From assembly GCF_003315515.1 (NCBI RefSeq), contig NZ_QNRY01000013.1:1-64000 (forward strand): a stretch of 64,000 bases of DNA, read 5' to 3'. Under the pieces are notes generated by a model. The model searched no databases, was not told the DNA's origin, and saw only the letters and a program-made list of their open reading frames with translations. The number at the start of each line of letters is the position of its first letter. Position 1 is the stretch's first letter. Both the position numbers and the translations under genes were made by a program. Origin of the DNA: Brenneria salicis ATCC 15712 = DSM 30166. GTDB lineage: Bacteria > Pseudomonadota > Gammaproteobacteria > Enterobacterales > Enterobacteriaceae. Below, one piece after another: positions 41,375-50,713 of this stretch.

Positions 41375-41451
41375 GAGAAACTCCATGGGCGAATATCCGT
41401 GGGCGGAAACCCAAGACCTGTAACATGAAAAATAAGGGAAATACAGGAATA

Positions 41452-41475
41452 TTGCCGGAGGACTCCCCCCGGCAA
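41452..41475 (-). other. Hairpin between manZ and yobD
   Basis: TTGCCGG / CCGGCAA with a 10-base loop, 12 bases after the manZ stop. The following minus-strand sequence is only moderately T-rich, so it may be a partial terminator or a stabilising 3' hairpin. Confidence 0.5.
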
Positions 41476-41487
41476 CAAGGTGGCGGA

Positions 41488-42330
41488 TTACATGCCAAGC
41501 AGTCCGATCCAATAACCAAAGATACCGATGGCGAAGAATCCCATGATGAGCCACAGCGCGTTGATTTTCCGCCTGAGCAGATACATACAGCCGAATGTCA
41601 GCAGCAGCGGAACCAGGCCCGGCATAAGCTGATCGAGAATCGACTGAACCGTGGTTACCGTGGTTTCGCCATTCTGGTTGGTGACTCTGGATACCACCAG
41701 CGGGATATTAACATGGGTCCATTTATTCACCAACGCGCCCATGACAAACAGCCCAAGAATGGATGCCCCCTCGGTCATCTTTTGCAGGAAGCCGCCGCCC
41801 ATATCGTTAACGATATCCACACCTTTGCGATAACCATAAGCTACGCCATAGTAGCGAACCAGCAGACGCACCAGATTAAACAGAATGAAGAACAATAAAG
41901 GGCCAAGCAAGCTTCCGCTCATGGCGATACCAGCGCCCAGCGCGGCAAACACCGGACGAGCCGTACCCCAGAATATCGGGTCGCCAACACCTGCCAACGG
42001 CCCCATCAAACCGACTTTAAGGCCGTTGATGGCGCCGTCATCGATCGGCGCGCCGTTGGCGCGCTGTTCTTCCATCGCCATCGTTACCCCAAGGACCGGG
42101 GCGGCGACAAACGGCTGCGTGTTGAAAAATTCCAGATGGCGTTTGATCGCCTGTTTACGCTCTTCCGAATTTTCAGGATAAAGACGACGAATTACCGGCA
42201 CCATGGCAAAACAGAACCCCAGCGCCTGCATACGTTCAAAGTTCCATGAACCCTGGAAAAGATTAGAACGCATAAACACCGCGCGAATATCGCTGGCAGT
42301 GAGTTTTTTGACTTCAGTTGTATCACCCAT
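41488..42330 (-). CDS. manZ: Mannose PTS permease component IID
   Basis: 280 residues, slightly shorter than E. coli ManZ. N-terminal [26 protein letters not shown] and [17 protein letters not shown] are the family signatures; membrane helices lie in the C-terminal half. With ManY it forms the channel of the mannose/glucosamine phosphotransferase system. It is 14 bases after manY. Confidence 0.96.
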   Translation of the reverse strand: MGDTTEVKKLTASDIRAVFMRSNLFQGSWNFERMQALGFCFAMVPVIRRLYPENSEERKQAIKRHLEFFNTQPFVAAPVLGVTMAMEEQRANGAPIDDGAINGLKVGLMGPLAGVGDPIFWGTARPVFAALGAGIAMSGSLLGPLLFFILFNLVRLLVRYYGVAYGYRKGVDIVNDMGGGFLQKMTEGASILGLFVMGALVNKWTHVNIPLVVSRVTNQNGETTVTTVQSILDQLMPGLVPLLLTFGCMYLLRRKINALWLIMGFFAIGIFGYWIGLLGM

Positions 42331-42344
42331 TTATCTCACTCCCC

Positions 42345-43142
42345 TTAGTCCAGTTCATTGTCGAGATCGTTGCTGCCAGCGGCGACTGGCTGCCCCTGAG
42401 ACTTGTTGTATTTCGGACTCAGTTGGATATACAGCACCGCCATCACGATACCAATCACACCCAATGCAACCAGGTTGAAGTTGGTGAATGCCGCAGTCAC
42501 GAAGCCAAGATAGAAGAACGGCATCAGGTAGCCTGCGCGCATCATATTGATGACCATGGCGTAACCGACGACGACAATCATACCGCCTGCGATATTCAGA
42601 CCGCCGGTCACCACTTCCGGTATGGAATTCAATATGGCATGAACGGCGTCCGTGCCGACGGAAATCGCAACGATAACGGCAGGAATTGCGATACGCATTG
42701 CCTGAAGCAGCAGGGCGGAGACATGAAGCCAACTAATCGCGCTTAAACTGCCCCGTTCAGCCGCGCTGTCGGCGGCATGCTGGAAAGCGACGGTGATGGT
42801 GCGCACAATAATGGTCAGCACCTGTCCTGCGGCGGCCAGCGGAATGGCCAGCGCAATCCCCGCACCCACGCTCTGACCACCGGCAATAACCAGAATGGTC
42901 GAGATGATGGACGCAAGCGCGGCATCGGGGGCAACCGCCGCCCCGATGTTCATCCAGCCGAGAGCGATCATTTCCAGCGTGCCGCCGATAATAATCCCGG
43001 TTTTTAAATCGCCCAGAACGGCCCCGATGAGCGTACAGGCAACCAATGGACGATGGAATTGGAACTCGTCAAGAATAGAGCCCATCCCCGAGATACAAGC
43101 AACGATAAATATCAGCACAATTTGAAGTGTGGAAATCTCCAT
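42345..43142 (-). CDS. manY: Mannose PTS permease component IIC
   Basis: 265 residues, hydrophobic, with start MEISTLQIVLIFIVACISGMGSILDEFQFHRPL. The conserved LVACTLIGAVLGDLKTGIIIGGTLEMIALGW stretch is present in separate helices. It carries the sugar path of the mannose transporter. The manX-manY gap is 129 bases and holds a tandem repeat. Confidence 0.96.
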   Translation of the reverse strand: MEISTLQIVLIFIVACISGMGSILDEFQFHRPLVACTLIGAVLGDLKTGIIIGGTLEMIALGWMNIGAAVAPDAALASIISTILVIAGGQSVGAGIALAIPLAAAGQVLTIIVRTITVAFQHAADSAAERGSLSAISWLHVSALLLQAMRIAIPAVIVAISVGTDAVHAILNSIPEVVTGGLNIAGGMIVVVGYAMVINMMRAGYLMPFFYLGFVTAAFTNFNLVALGVIGIVMAVLYIQLSPKYNKSQGQPVAAGSNDLDNELD

Positions 43143-43212
43143 TGTACTTCTCCTATGGAAAACGTTTCTGAGTAAAGTAAATCGTTACACAGCGATAGTT
43201 ATTGATTGTGTT

Positions 43213-43257
43213 AATCAATGACATGTGAATCAATGACGTGTGAACCAATGACGTATT
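43213..43257 (-). repeat. 15-bp tandem repeat (three units) between manX and manY
   Basis: Plus-strand units AATCAATGACATGTG (43213-43227), AATCAATGACGTGTG (43228-43242) and AACCAATGACGTATT (43243-43257). The first two differ at one base. They fill the space between manX and the manY ribosome-binding region. Confidence 0.8.
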
Positions 43258-43271
43258 CACCAGTAATGGTG

Positions 43272-44225
43272 TTAACGAGTCATCTTGTTAATTAAATCCA
43301 TCATTTTTAGTCTGGTATCTGATGATACTTTCCTGACTTCTAACTCAATACCGAGCTTATCCAGTTCTTTAAACGCGGCAATATCTTTCTCATCGATAGA
43401 GACCGCGTTATTAACCTGAATTTTGCCCTGGCGGAACGCCATTCCTCCAATATTAACGGACGTGATTTTTACGCCGTTTTCAATCAGTGTTAATACGTCT
43501 GTCGGATTAGTAAATAACAACATAACGCAATCGCCGGCATATTTCGGGTTGTCATAAACGCGAATGGCTTTGGCGACATCCACCACATGCGCCGTCACGC
43601 CCGGCGGCGCAACCTGGGTCAGCAGCGTTTTACGCACATGATCCGCCGCCACGTCGTCACTGACGACAATAATGCGCGTGACATTGGTTTCTTTGGTCCA
43701 GCGGGTTGCCACCTGACCGTGGATCAACCGGTCATCAATACGCGCCAACCCGATCTTCATATGTTCGCCCGTTCCGCTAACCGGGGCGACAGCCTGTACT
43801 TTAGCTGGCGGTGGAGCGGCGGCGGTGCTCTGCGGCTTCAGCGCTTTAACGCCATCTCTGCCCGCTTCCAGGGCGATGGAAACCAGTTCAGCGAAAGCCG
43901 GGTTGTCATCGCGCGCCATAAAGGTTTCCGCCAGCATGGGAATATTTACCCCGGCGATAACTTCATGATTATTCTTATCGGTAACCAGACGGCTGGCGGC
44001 ATTGAACGGGCTGCCGCCCCAGGTATCGACCAAAAACAATACGCCGTCGGCGGTGTCTAATTGAGCTAATTTCTCCTGATATTTTTCCATCAATGTTTCA
44101 GCGTTTTCACCGGGGACGAAATCAATCCAGGCGACGTTGCTCTGTTCGCCAAGAATCATTTCAGCCGTTTTTAACAGCGGCCCCGCAGTGGCTCCGTGAG
44201 TGCATAACATTATTGCAATACTCAC
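43272..44225 (-). CDS. manX: Mannose PTS fused IIAB component
   Basis: 317 residues (E. coli 323). The IIA domain (1-135) has the phosphorylated His in IMLCTHGATAG (His10). An Ala/Pro-rich linker (about 136-152, STAAAPPPAKVQ) joins it to the IIB domain with RIDDRLIHGQVATRW, whose His receives the phosphate. It passes phosphate from HPr to sugar entering through ManYZ. First gene of manXYZ. A Mlc/NagC-type operator candidate lies about 210 bases upstream. Confidence 0.96.
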   Translation of the reverse strand: MSIAIMLCTHGATAGPLLKTAEMILGEQSNVAWIDFVPGENAETLMEKYQEKLAQLDTADGVLFLVDTWGGSPFNAASRLVTDKNNHEVIAGVNIPMLAETFMARDDNPAFAELVSIALEAGRDGVKALKPQSTAAAPPPAKVQAVAPVSGTGEHMKIGLARIDDRLIHGQVATRWTKETNVTRIIVVSDDVAADHVRKTLLTQVAPPGVTAHVVDVAKAIRVYDNPKYAGDCVMLLFTNPTDVLTLIENGVKITSVNIGGMAFRQGKIQVNNAVSIDEKDIAAFKELDKLGIELEVRKVSSDTRLKMMDLINKMTR

Positions 44226-44431
44226 TTGCTACCTCCTCATCACGATCAAATTGAATGTGTAATGCGTCAGGACACAGGGTTAACGCTCAGATGCTGAAAG
44301 TTAACCGTCGCGATATCCATATGGTTGTAAGCATCCAGCTTGCTTATTCATCCGGTGAATAATGTCGCCATTAATTCAATACCTTCAGCGAGCAGATACT
44401 GGCAACGACACGTAACACTACGGTTTGACGG

Positions 44432-44459
44432 ATTTATTTTACCCATCGAAAAAATAAAT
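44432..44459 (-). promoter_or_regulatory. Mlc/NagC operator candidate upstream of manX
   Basis: Perfect 9-bp inverted repeat ATTTATTTT - 10 bases - AAAATAAAT. It fits the Mlc/NagC pattern TTATTT...AAATAA known upstream of manXYZ in E. coli. CRP-like half sites (TGTGACGAAAT near 44520 and TGTGATCGATG near 44571) lie further upstream. No gene is seen in the rest of the 44226-44673 gap. Confidence 0.7.
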
Positions 44460-44673
44460 AGTGTGATGTTCCTCTAATGCTGATTAGTTAAAAGGGGTTA
44501 TGTCCGCGTTGCGCACGTTTGTGACGAAATTGTGATAGCAGCACGGTGATTTTTAGTTAAGCATCACGATGTGATCGATGTTAATTTAAGAGCATCAAGT
44601 GAATTGTCAGGTAAATAAAATGCAAACATATGCATTTCTTATGGCTGAAGGCGTTCGGTGGAAGTTGAGGTTA

Positions 44674-45327
44674 ATGCGTATGCTACGAAAATCGGTTGCG
44701 CAACAAAAAGCGCCAGATAGGGTTTTTCAGATGGGAACGGCCCATACGGTGAAAGATGATATTTATGGGTTGACGCTGGGGGTGATGTTTATCGCCGTAG
44801 GGCTAAATATGCTTAAGTTGTCCGGCATGGTCACCGGTGGGATCGCCGGCATTGCATTACTGATTTCCTATTATGTCCCGCTGTCTATCGGCCTGCTGTT
44901 TATTCTGGTCAATATCCCGTTCATGATTTTCTGTTACTTCAGCATGGGGCGCGGTTTCACTTTGAAAACCTTGATCGTCAATGTGGCCCTCGGCCTGACG
45001 ACCCAGACAATCCCACATCTGATCACCATTAGTTATATCCATCCGCTATTTTCCGCGCTGGTGGGCGGTACGTTCCTCGGCATGGGAATTCTTTCTCTGG
45101 CCCGTCACAATGCCTCTGTGGGCGGAACGGGCGTGGTCGCCATGTGGTTGTATCGGCGCTTCAATATCAATGTCGGCAAAACGCAGATGGTGCTGGATAT
45201 ATTGGTGTTCCTGCTCTCGCTGCTCAAGATACCGGGACTGTTGTTGCTCTGGTCGGCGGTCAGCGCCCTGGCGATGAATGCCATGCTGATGAACTGGCAC
45301 AAACCGGGACGCTACCAGGGCGGGTGA
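44674..45327 (+). CDS. YitT family membrane protein
   Basis: About 217 residues from the ATG at 44674; an in-frame ATG at 44731 (MGTAHTVKDDIYGL) and earlier ones are also possible. Five or six helices with the repeats LKLSGMVTGGIAGIALLISY and ARHNASVGGTGVVAMWLY are typical of the YitT/DUF161 family. The usual C-terminal soluble DUF2179 domain is absent, as in short enterobacterial members. Transport function is suspected but unproven. Divergent from manX. Confidence 0.8.
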   Translation: MRMLRKSVAQQKAPDRVFQMGTAHTVKDDIYGLTLGVMFIAVGLNMLKLSGMVTGGIAGIALLISYYVPLSIGLLFILVNIPFMIFCYFSMGRGFTLKTLIVNVALGLTTQTIPHLITISYIHPLFSALVGGTFLGMGILSLARHNASVGGTGVVAMWLYRRFNINVGKTQMVLDILVFLLSLLKIPGLLLLWSAVSALAMNAMLMNWHKPGRYQGG

Positions 45328-45480
45328 GTCTATTTTCGCACCATCAGGTCGAGGAATAAGATAACGTTCTTACCTCGCCAATCTCAGTCTGTGTACTTTC
45401 TTGAGTGATAATTGCGCCTGATCCTCGAATCAGGCTTTCAGTAAATCGATTGCTGACTTTCTTTGCCGGAGGTGACGCCT

Positions 45481-46584
45481 GTGTCCAAAACGCTCGAACA
45501 TTATCAATATTTGCATGAGATTCCTGAATTAGGATTTCAGGAGGTAAAAACATCGTCATATCTGGCAGACGTACTGGCGCGCGCGGGTTTTAACGTCACG
45601 CGCAATGTAAACGGCACCACCGGGATTATCGCCGAATTTGACAGTGGGGAGCCGGGGCCGATAATGGCGTTACGCGCCGATATGGACGCCCTGGGGCACA
45701 TCATCAATGGCGAGCCGGTGGCGCGTCATACCTGTGGTCATGATGCGCATTCCTCCGTGGTGCTGAGCACCGCGCAGGAAGTGATAAGCGAAGGGATAGT
45801 GAAAAATGGGCGGTTGAAAATTTTGTTTCAGCCCGCGGAAGAACTGGGAACGGGTGCGCTGGCGATGGTGGCCGGCGGCGCGATCGATGATGTCGATATA
45901 TTGCTCGGTTTTCATGTGCGACCGTTGGAAGAGTGTCCGCTGGGGCAGGCGGTGCCAGCTATGCTTTATTCAGCCAGTGCGACGATTGAAGCGGTGATCA
46001 CAGGGGTGCCGTCCCATGCCGCCCGCCCGCATAAGGGCATTAATGCGTTGGATGCCGCTGTGCTGGCGGTACAGGCGGTAAATAGCATCCATCTGGCGCC
46101 TTCACTGACCTATAGCGTCAAGGCGACACGTTTTATCTGCGATGCGGGCGTTACCAACTCGGTGCCTGCCGAAGCCCGTGTGTGCTGGGATCTGCGCTCG
46201 CAATTCAATCAACCGATGGATGAACTTAAGGCAAAAGTCATTAAAGCGATTGAACATAGCACGGCGGCGATTGGTGCTGCGGCAGACATTCGCGTGATGA
46301 AGGAAATGCCGGCGGCGGTGGTTGACGATGAGGTAACCGCGTTGATTGCCAGCGCCATTGTGGACGTGTTGGGGACGCAGGGGGCGACCGAGGCCAAATA
46401 TACGCCTGGCAGTGAAGATTTCTTCCATTACGGGCGTCAGCGGCCAACGATCAAATGTGGCTTCTGGGGCCTGGGGGCTAACCTGACGCCGGGTCTACAC
46501 CATCCCGATATGCGATTCGATCTTGAAGCAATGGAGATTGGCGTCCGGGTTTTTAAAACCTGTGTGAAAAAAGTACTGGGATAA
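45481..46584 (+). CDS. M20-family amidohydrolase (hippurate/N-acyl amino acid type)
   Basis: 367 residues from the GTG at 45481, which has CCGGAGG at good distance; a TTG at 45463 is less likely. The metal ligands sit in ALRADMDALG, HTCGHDAHSS, QPAEELG and the C-terminal TPGSEDFFHYG ... HHPDMRFD. Relatives hydrolyse N-acyl amino acids, hippurate or indole-3-acetyl conjugates in the cytoplasm. The latter activity would be of interest in a plant-associated host but is not proven here. The gene stands alone between a YitT protein and yoaE. Confidence 0.88.
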   Translation: MSKTLEHYQYLHEIPELGFQEVKTSSYLADVLARAGFNVTRNVNGTTGIIAEFDSGEPGPIMALRADMDALGHIINGEPVARHTCGHDAHSSVVLSTAQEVISEGIVKNGRLKILFQPAEELGTGALAMVAGGAIDDVDILLGFHVRPLEECPLGQAVPAMLYSASATIEAVITGVPSHAARPHKGINALDAAVLAVQAVNSIHLAPSLTYSVKATRFICDAGVTNSVPAEARVCWDLRSQFNQPMDELKAKVIKAIEHSTAAIGAAADIRVMKEMPAAVVDDEVTALIASAIVDVLGTQGATEAKYTPGSEDFFHYGRQRPTIKCGFWGLGANLTPGLHHPDMRFDLEAMEIGVRVFKTCVKKVLG

Positions 46585-46951
46585 GGCCGCGATCCCTGGC
46601 TGCGCAGCGGTGTATTCCTTTTGGCGGCTTATCAATCGTCAAAAAATAGACGCTACTGGGCAGCGCATTTATCAGCGGGAAAAGTGTAAGAAAATCTTTG
46701 TGAAAACGCGGGACAACCTGTTAGAGTAATCTTCCGTTAAATTGCTTAGGAGCACTGGGCATCAGCCCTTCCCATGGACTGTCACCGACAAAACGTTAAC
46801 TGCCTACCCGCTTGCGCTGGTGGTTTCCTGTACTCGGTTGGTTTTTCCGACCATTCTCTGAGTTACTCTGCTTCATCCCAATTCTTTCTATTACCATTCA
46901 ATGTAGATAATGCATTGAAGCCATCTGCTCGTTCATTTTTCGGAGTCTGAC
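46585..46951. other. Long intergenic/leader region upstream of yoaE
   Basis: About 370 bases without an ORF. Small hairpins are visible (GGGC-ATCA-GCCC near 46757, and GGTTGG-TTTTT-CCGACC near 46840). TerC-family genes are often preceded by a yybP-ykoY riboswitch, but the GGGGAGTAGC hallmark is not present. Confidence 0.35.
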
Positions 46952-48505
46952 ATGGAATTTTTGCTGGATCCTTCAATCTGGGCAGGCCTGCTGACGCTGG
47001 TGGTACTTGAGATTGTTCTGGGTATTGATAATTTGGTGTTTATCGCCATTCTTGCCGATAAATTGCCGCCCAAACAGCGTGATAAGGCCCGTATCATCGG
47101 CCTGTCGCTGGCGCTGTTAATGCGTCTGGGGCTGTTGTCTCTGATTTCCTGGATGGTCACGCTGACGCGTCCATTGTTCCACGTTGGTGATTTCAGTTTC
47201 TCCGGCCGCGATCTGATCCTGCTGTTCGGCGGGCTGTTCCTGTTGTTTAAAGCGACGACGGAGTTGCATGAACGACTGGAAAATAAATCACATGACGAAA
47301 ATGGTCCGCGTGTTCACGCCAACTTCTGGACGGTAGTGGCGCAGATTGTGGTGCTGGATGCGGTGTTCTCACTTGATGCCGTAATTACCGCAGTAGGCAT
47401 GGTCAACCACCTTGGCGTGATGATGACCGCCGTAATCATAGCGATGGCCGTGATGCTGCTGGCCTCCAAGCCGCTGACCAACTTTGTCAATGCCCACCCC
47501 ACGGTGGTGGTGTTGTGCCTCAGCTTCCTGTTGATGATTGGCTTGAGTCTGGTGGCGGAAGGTTTTGGTTTCCATATTCCGAAAGGTTATCTGTACGCCG
47601 CGATTGGATTCTCGATCCTGATCGAGTTTTTCAACCAGATTGCCCGACATAACTTCATGAAACATCAGTCGCGGCGTCCTTTGCGTGAGCGTACCGCCGA
47701 GGCGATTCTACGGCTGATGGGAGCCCGGAAAACCACCGATGAAGTGGATAACGATGAACCGCAGAAGGTGACGATGGACACCTTTGCCGAGGAAGAGCGC
47801 TACATGATCAGCGGCGTGCTGACGCTGGCGTCACGCTCGCTGCGCAGTGTGATGACGCCGCGCACGGAAATTTCCTGGGTAGATTGCGAACGTTCTATCG
47901 AAGATATCCGTTTGCAATTGCTGGATACGCCGCACAGTCTGTTCCCGGTTTGTCGTGGTTCATTGGATGAGTTGGTCGGCGTGGTGCGGGCCAAAGACCT
48001 GCTGGTGGCGCTGGAGGCGCACACCGATGTGGAAAGCTTTGCAGCGGCGAATCTGCCGATCGTCGTACCGGAAACGCTGGACGTCATCAATCTGCTTCCT
48101 GTACTGCGTCGCGCCAAAGGCAGCCTGGTAATGGTTAGCAATGAGTTTGGCGTGATTCAGGGGTTAGTGACGCCGCTGGACGTACTGGAAGCGATAGCCG
48201 GTGAATTCCCGGACGAAGATGAAACGTTGGAAATCGTGGCGGACGGCGATGGCTGGCTGGTAAAAGGCGGTACGGATCTGCATTCGTTGCAGCAAGTGCT
48301 CAACAGCAGCGATCTGGTGAGCCCGAAGGAGGATTACACTTCGCTGGCCGGACTGTTGCTGGCACACAGTGATGAGTTCCCGCAAGTGGGTGAAATCATC
48401 GAATTACACCAATTACGTTTCCAGATCCTTGACGTTTCGGAATACCGTATTGAACTGGTGAAGGTGGAGAAAATCGCCGCGCCGGTTGAAGACCAGGAAG
48501 CGTGA
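46952..48505 (+). CDS. yoaE: TerC-CBS-CorC membrane protein YoaE
   Basis: 517 residues (E. coli 518). The N-terminal TerC domain of seven helices (about 1-235) has the acidic membrane motif [15 protein letters not shown] and the matching [18 protein letters not shown]. Two CBS domains (about 290-410; [30 protein letters not shown]) and a C-terminal CorC/HlyC transporter-associated domain follow. TerC proteins are linked to Mn2+ export and metal loading of secreted enzymes. Monocistronic. Confidence 0.95.
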   Translation: MEFLLDPSIWAGLLTLVVLEIVLGIDNLVFIAILADKLPPKQRDKARIIGLSLALLMRLGLLSLISWMVTLTRPLFHVGDFSFSGRDLILLFGGLFLLFKATTELHERLENKSHDENGPRVHANFWTVVAQIVVLDAVFSLDAVITAVGMVNHLGVMMTAVIIAMAVMLLASKPLTNFVNAHPTVVVLCLSFLLMIGLSLVAEGFGFHIPKGYLYAAIGFSILIEFFNQIARHNFMKHQSRRPLRERTAEAILRLMGARKTTDEVDNDEPQKVTMDTFAEEERYMISGVLTLASRSLRSVMTPRTEISWVDCERSIEDIRLQLLDTPHSLFPVCRGSLDELVGVVRAKDLLVALEAHTDVESFAAANLPIVVPETLDVINLLPVLRRAKGSLVMVSNEFGVIQGLVTPLDVLEAIAGEFPDEDETLEIVADGDGWLVKGGTDLHSLQQVLNSSDLVSPKEDYTSLAGLLLAHSDEFPQVGEIIELHQLRFQILDVSEYRIELVKVEKIAAPVEDQEA

Positions 48506-48590
48506 TATCGAGGAATAGCCAACGTCGCTGCTGGCGGCGTTGGCGGTTAAATCAATGCATTTACTAACAAGCGTTATTCACTAAAAACCG

Positions 48591-49955
48591 TCAGTCGCAC
48601 TGAACCTTGATCACCAGACCGCCGCGTGAGGTTTCCCGATATTTAGCATTCATGTCTTTCCCTGTTTCATACATGGTTTCAATAACCTTATCCAGCGAGA
48701 CGCGGGGTTCGCTGGTGCGGCGCATCGCCATACGCGCAGCGTTGATCGCTTTCACCGCGGCGATGGCATTACGCTCGATGCAGGGAACCTGAACCTGTCC
48801 CGCCACCGGATCGCAGGTTAACCCCAGATTGTGCTCCATCCCGATCTCCGCCGCGACGCAAACTTGTTCCGGGCTGGCGCCCATCAACTCAGCCAATCCT
48901 GCCGCCGCCATGGAACAGGCCACGCCGACTTCCCCTTGACAGCCGACTTCCGCGCCAGAGATTGAAGCGTTCATTTTATACAGAATGCCAACGGCGCCCG
49001 CCGCCAGGAAATAGCGAATATAAATACTGGGGCTTACGGGTTCGATGAAGTGATCATAGTACGCCAATACCGCCGGAACGATGCCGCATGCGCCGTTGGT
49101 GGGCGCGGTCACCACGCGACCGCCCGCCGCATTTTCCTCATTCACCGCCAGCGCAAACATATTCATCCAATCCACGGCGTTCATCGGGTCGCTGGAGTGT
49201 TTATCCGATGAAACCAACATGCGGCGCAACGCGGAAGCTCGACGTGGAACACGAAGTGGCCCCGGCAATACGCCTTCGGTGTTTACGCCGCGATCAATAC
49301 AGGCGCGCATGGTCTGCCAGATATCCACGAAGTAATTTTCGATCTCCTCGCGGCTATGCAGAGCCAGTTCGTTACGCATTACCATACCGGACACGGAAAG
49401 GCCGCTTTGTTTGCAATGCGCCAGCATCGCTTTGGCGGAGTTGAACGCGTAGGGGACGGAAACCTCAGTCAATGTAGATTGACCAAAATGCGCTTCATCA
49501 ACGATGAAGCCGCCGCCGATGGAATAATAGGTTTTACTGTAAATTTCTTTGTTTCCGGCAAAGGCGGTGATCGTCATACCATTTTCATGCAACGGCAGGT
49601 TTTCGCTGCGGAAAACCATCCCGCCTTCGCGCGGGAAATCGACTTCATGTTTATCGTCGGCCAGCAACAGCCGCTCGCTCTGTTCAACACGACGGATGAA
49701 CGCCGGAATACCATCAATATCAACCGTATCAGGCATATTGCCCGCCAGCCCTATAATGATGGCGATATCGGTATGATGGCCTTTTCCCGTCAATGACAGT
49801 GAACCATAGACATCGACGGCGATGCGCGTGACGGCGGTGAGTAACGCCTGATTTATCAATTCATCGACAAATTGCTTACCGGCTTTCATCGGTCCAACCG
49901 TATGAGAGCTAGAGGGGCCAATACCGATTTTAAACATGTCGAAAACGCTTATCAC
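48591..49955 (-). CDS. sdaA: L-serine deaminase 1 (Fe-S dependent)
   Basis: 454 residues, exactly the E. coli length, when started at the GTG at 49955 (M/V-ISVFDMFKIGIGPSSSHTVGPM). GGAG lies 6 bases upstream of it. The longer frame would add five unsupported residues. Conserved Cys residues for the 4Fe-4S cluster occur in GACGIVPA, AEVGCQGEVGVACSMAA and LTCDPVAGQVQVPC. It converts L-serine to pyruvate and ammonia in the cytoplasm. Confidence 0.96.
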   Translation of the reverse strand: MISVFDMFKIGIGPSSSHTVGPMKAGKQFVDELINQALLTAVTRIAVDVYGSLSLTGKGHHTDIAIIIGLAGNMPDTVDIDGIPAFIRRVEQSERLLLADDKHEVDFPREGGMVFRSENLPLHENGMTITAFAGNKEIYSKTYYSIGGGFIVDEAHFGQSTLTEVSVPYAFNSAKAMLAHCKQSGLSVSGMVMRNELALHSREEIENYFVDIWQTMRACIDRGVNTEGVLPGPLRVPRRASALRRMLVSSDKHSSDPMNAVDWMNMFALAVNEENAAGGRVVTAPTNGACGIVPAVLAYYDHFIEPVSPSIYIRYFLAAGAVGILYKMNASISGAEVGCQGEVGVACSMAAAGLAELMGASPEQVCVAAEIGMEHNLGLTCDPVAGQVQVPCIERNAIAAVKAINAARMAMRRTSEPRVSLDKVIETMYETGKDMNAKYRETSRGGLVIKVQCD

Positions 49956-50107
49956 GCGGAACTCCTTCAAAAGCGCAGGTGGTTAGAATAAAACGCGTCA
50001 AATCGCGCTATTGTAGTGTGGAATATATTGTGGAGTTCGCTTTTTCGCATGAAATAAACTTATGCAGACGGACAATGGAACTTATAGCAGAACACATTGA
50101 ATAACGC

Positions 50108-50713
50108 TTATGGCTTACTGGCGACATGCATGGCGAGTTGGCGAATGATGGCGGCGGTCAAGCCCCAGACAAACTGTTGTTGATACCAGGAAAGATAAAC
50201 GCGGTGACGTTTTTCCTGCCGTTCGATATCCAGCGGATAATAACGCGCCAGCGCAAAGGCATCCGCCAGCGGCATTTCGAACAACTCGGCGACTTCACTT
50301 TTATTAGCATGAAAGCGGGTCTGAGCGGAGATCAGCCCCACCACCGGCGTGACCTGAAATCCGCTGACGCTGTCCGCCGGCGGCAATGTACCGAGCACCC
50401 GGACATTCTGCGGTTGGATGGCGACTTCCTCCTGGGCTTCACGCAGGGCCGTGACGATGAGCGAACCATCTTCCCGGTCGGCCGCGCCGCCGGGAAATGC
50501 CACCTGACCGGCATGTTTGCGCAAACCCGACGTTCGTCGGGTCAACAGTAATGTCGGAGTGGCGCGACAAACAATCGGCACCAGTACCGCCGCCTTTCGT
50601 TGCTGATACACCGGAGGATGAGGCTGTAACGCATGCAACTGAAAACGGGTAATAAACGCCGCCAAATCAAATGATGTCGGCGCTATGGCGCTACTAATGA
50701 CAGAATGGGTCAC
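50108..50713 (-). CDS. nudL: CoA pyrophosphatase NudL
   Basis: 201 residues with a GTG start. The UPF0035 motif LRKHAGQVAFPGGAADRED leads into the Nudix box (G-x5-E-x7-REAQEEV). The ending YYPLDIERQEKRHRVYLSWYQQQFVWGLTA matches E. coli NudL (192). Probably hydrolyses CoA and its derivatives. The first 20 bases overlap the end of pabB, so it is translationally coupled. Confidence 0.93.
   Translation of the reverse strand: MTHSVISSAIAPTSFDLAAFITRFQLHALQPHPPVYQQRKAAVLVPIVCRATPTLLLTRRTSGLRKHAGQVAFPGGAADREDGSLIVTALREAQEEVAIQPQNVRVLGTLPPADSVSGFQVTPVVGLISAQTRFHANKSEVAELFEMPLADAFALARYYPLDIERQEKRHRVYLSWYQQQFVWGLTAAIIRQLAMHVASKP

Noticed and set aside
46585-46951. Possible yybP-ykoY riboswitch before yoaE
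   Set aside because: The GGGGAGTAGC hallmark, clear before mntP, is not found here.
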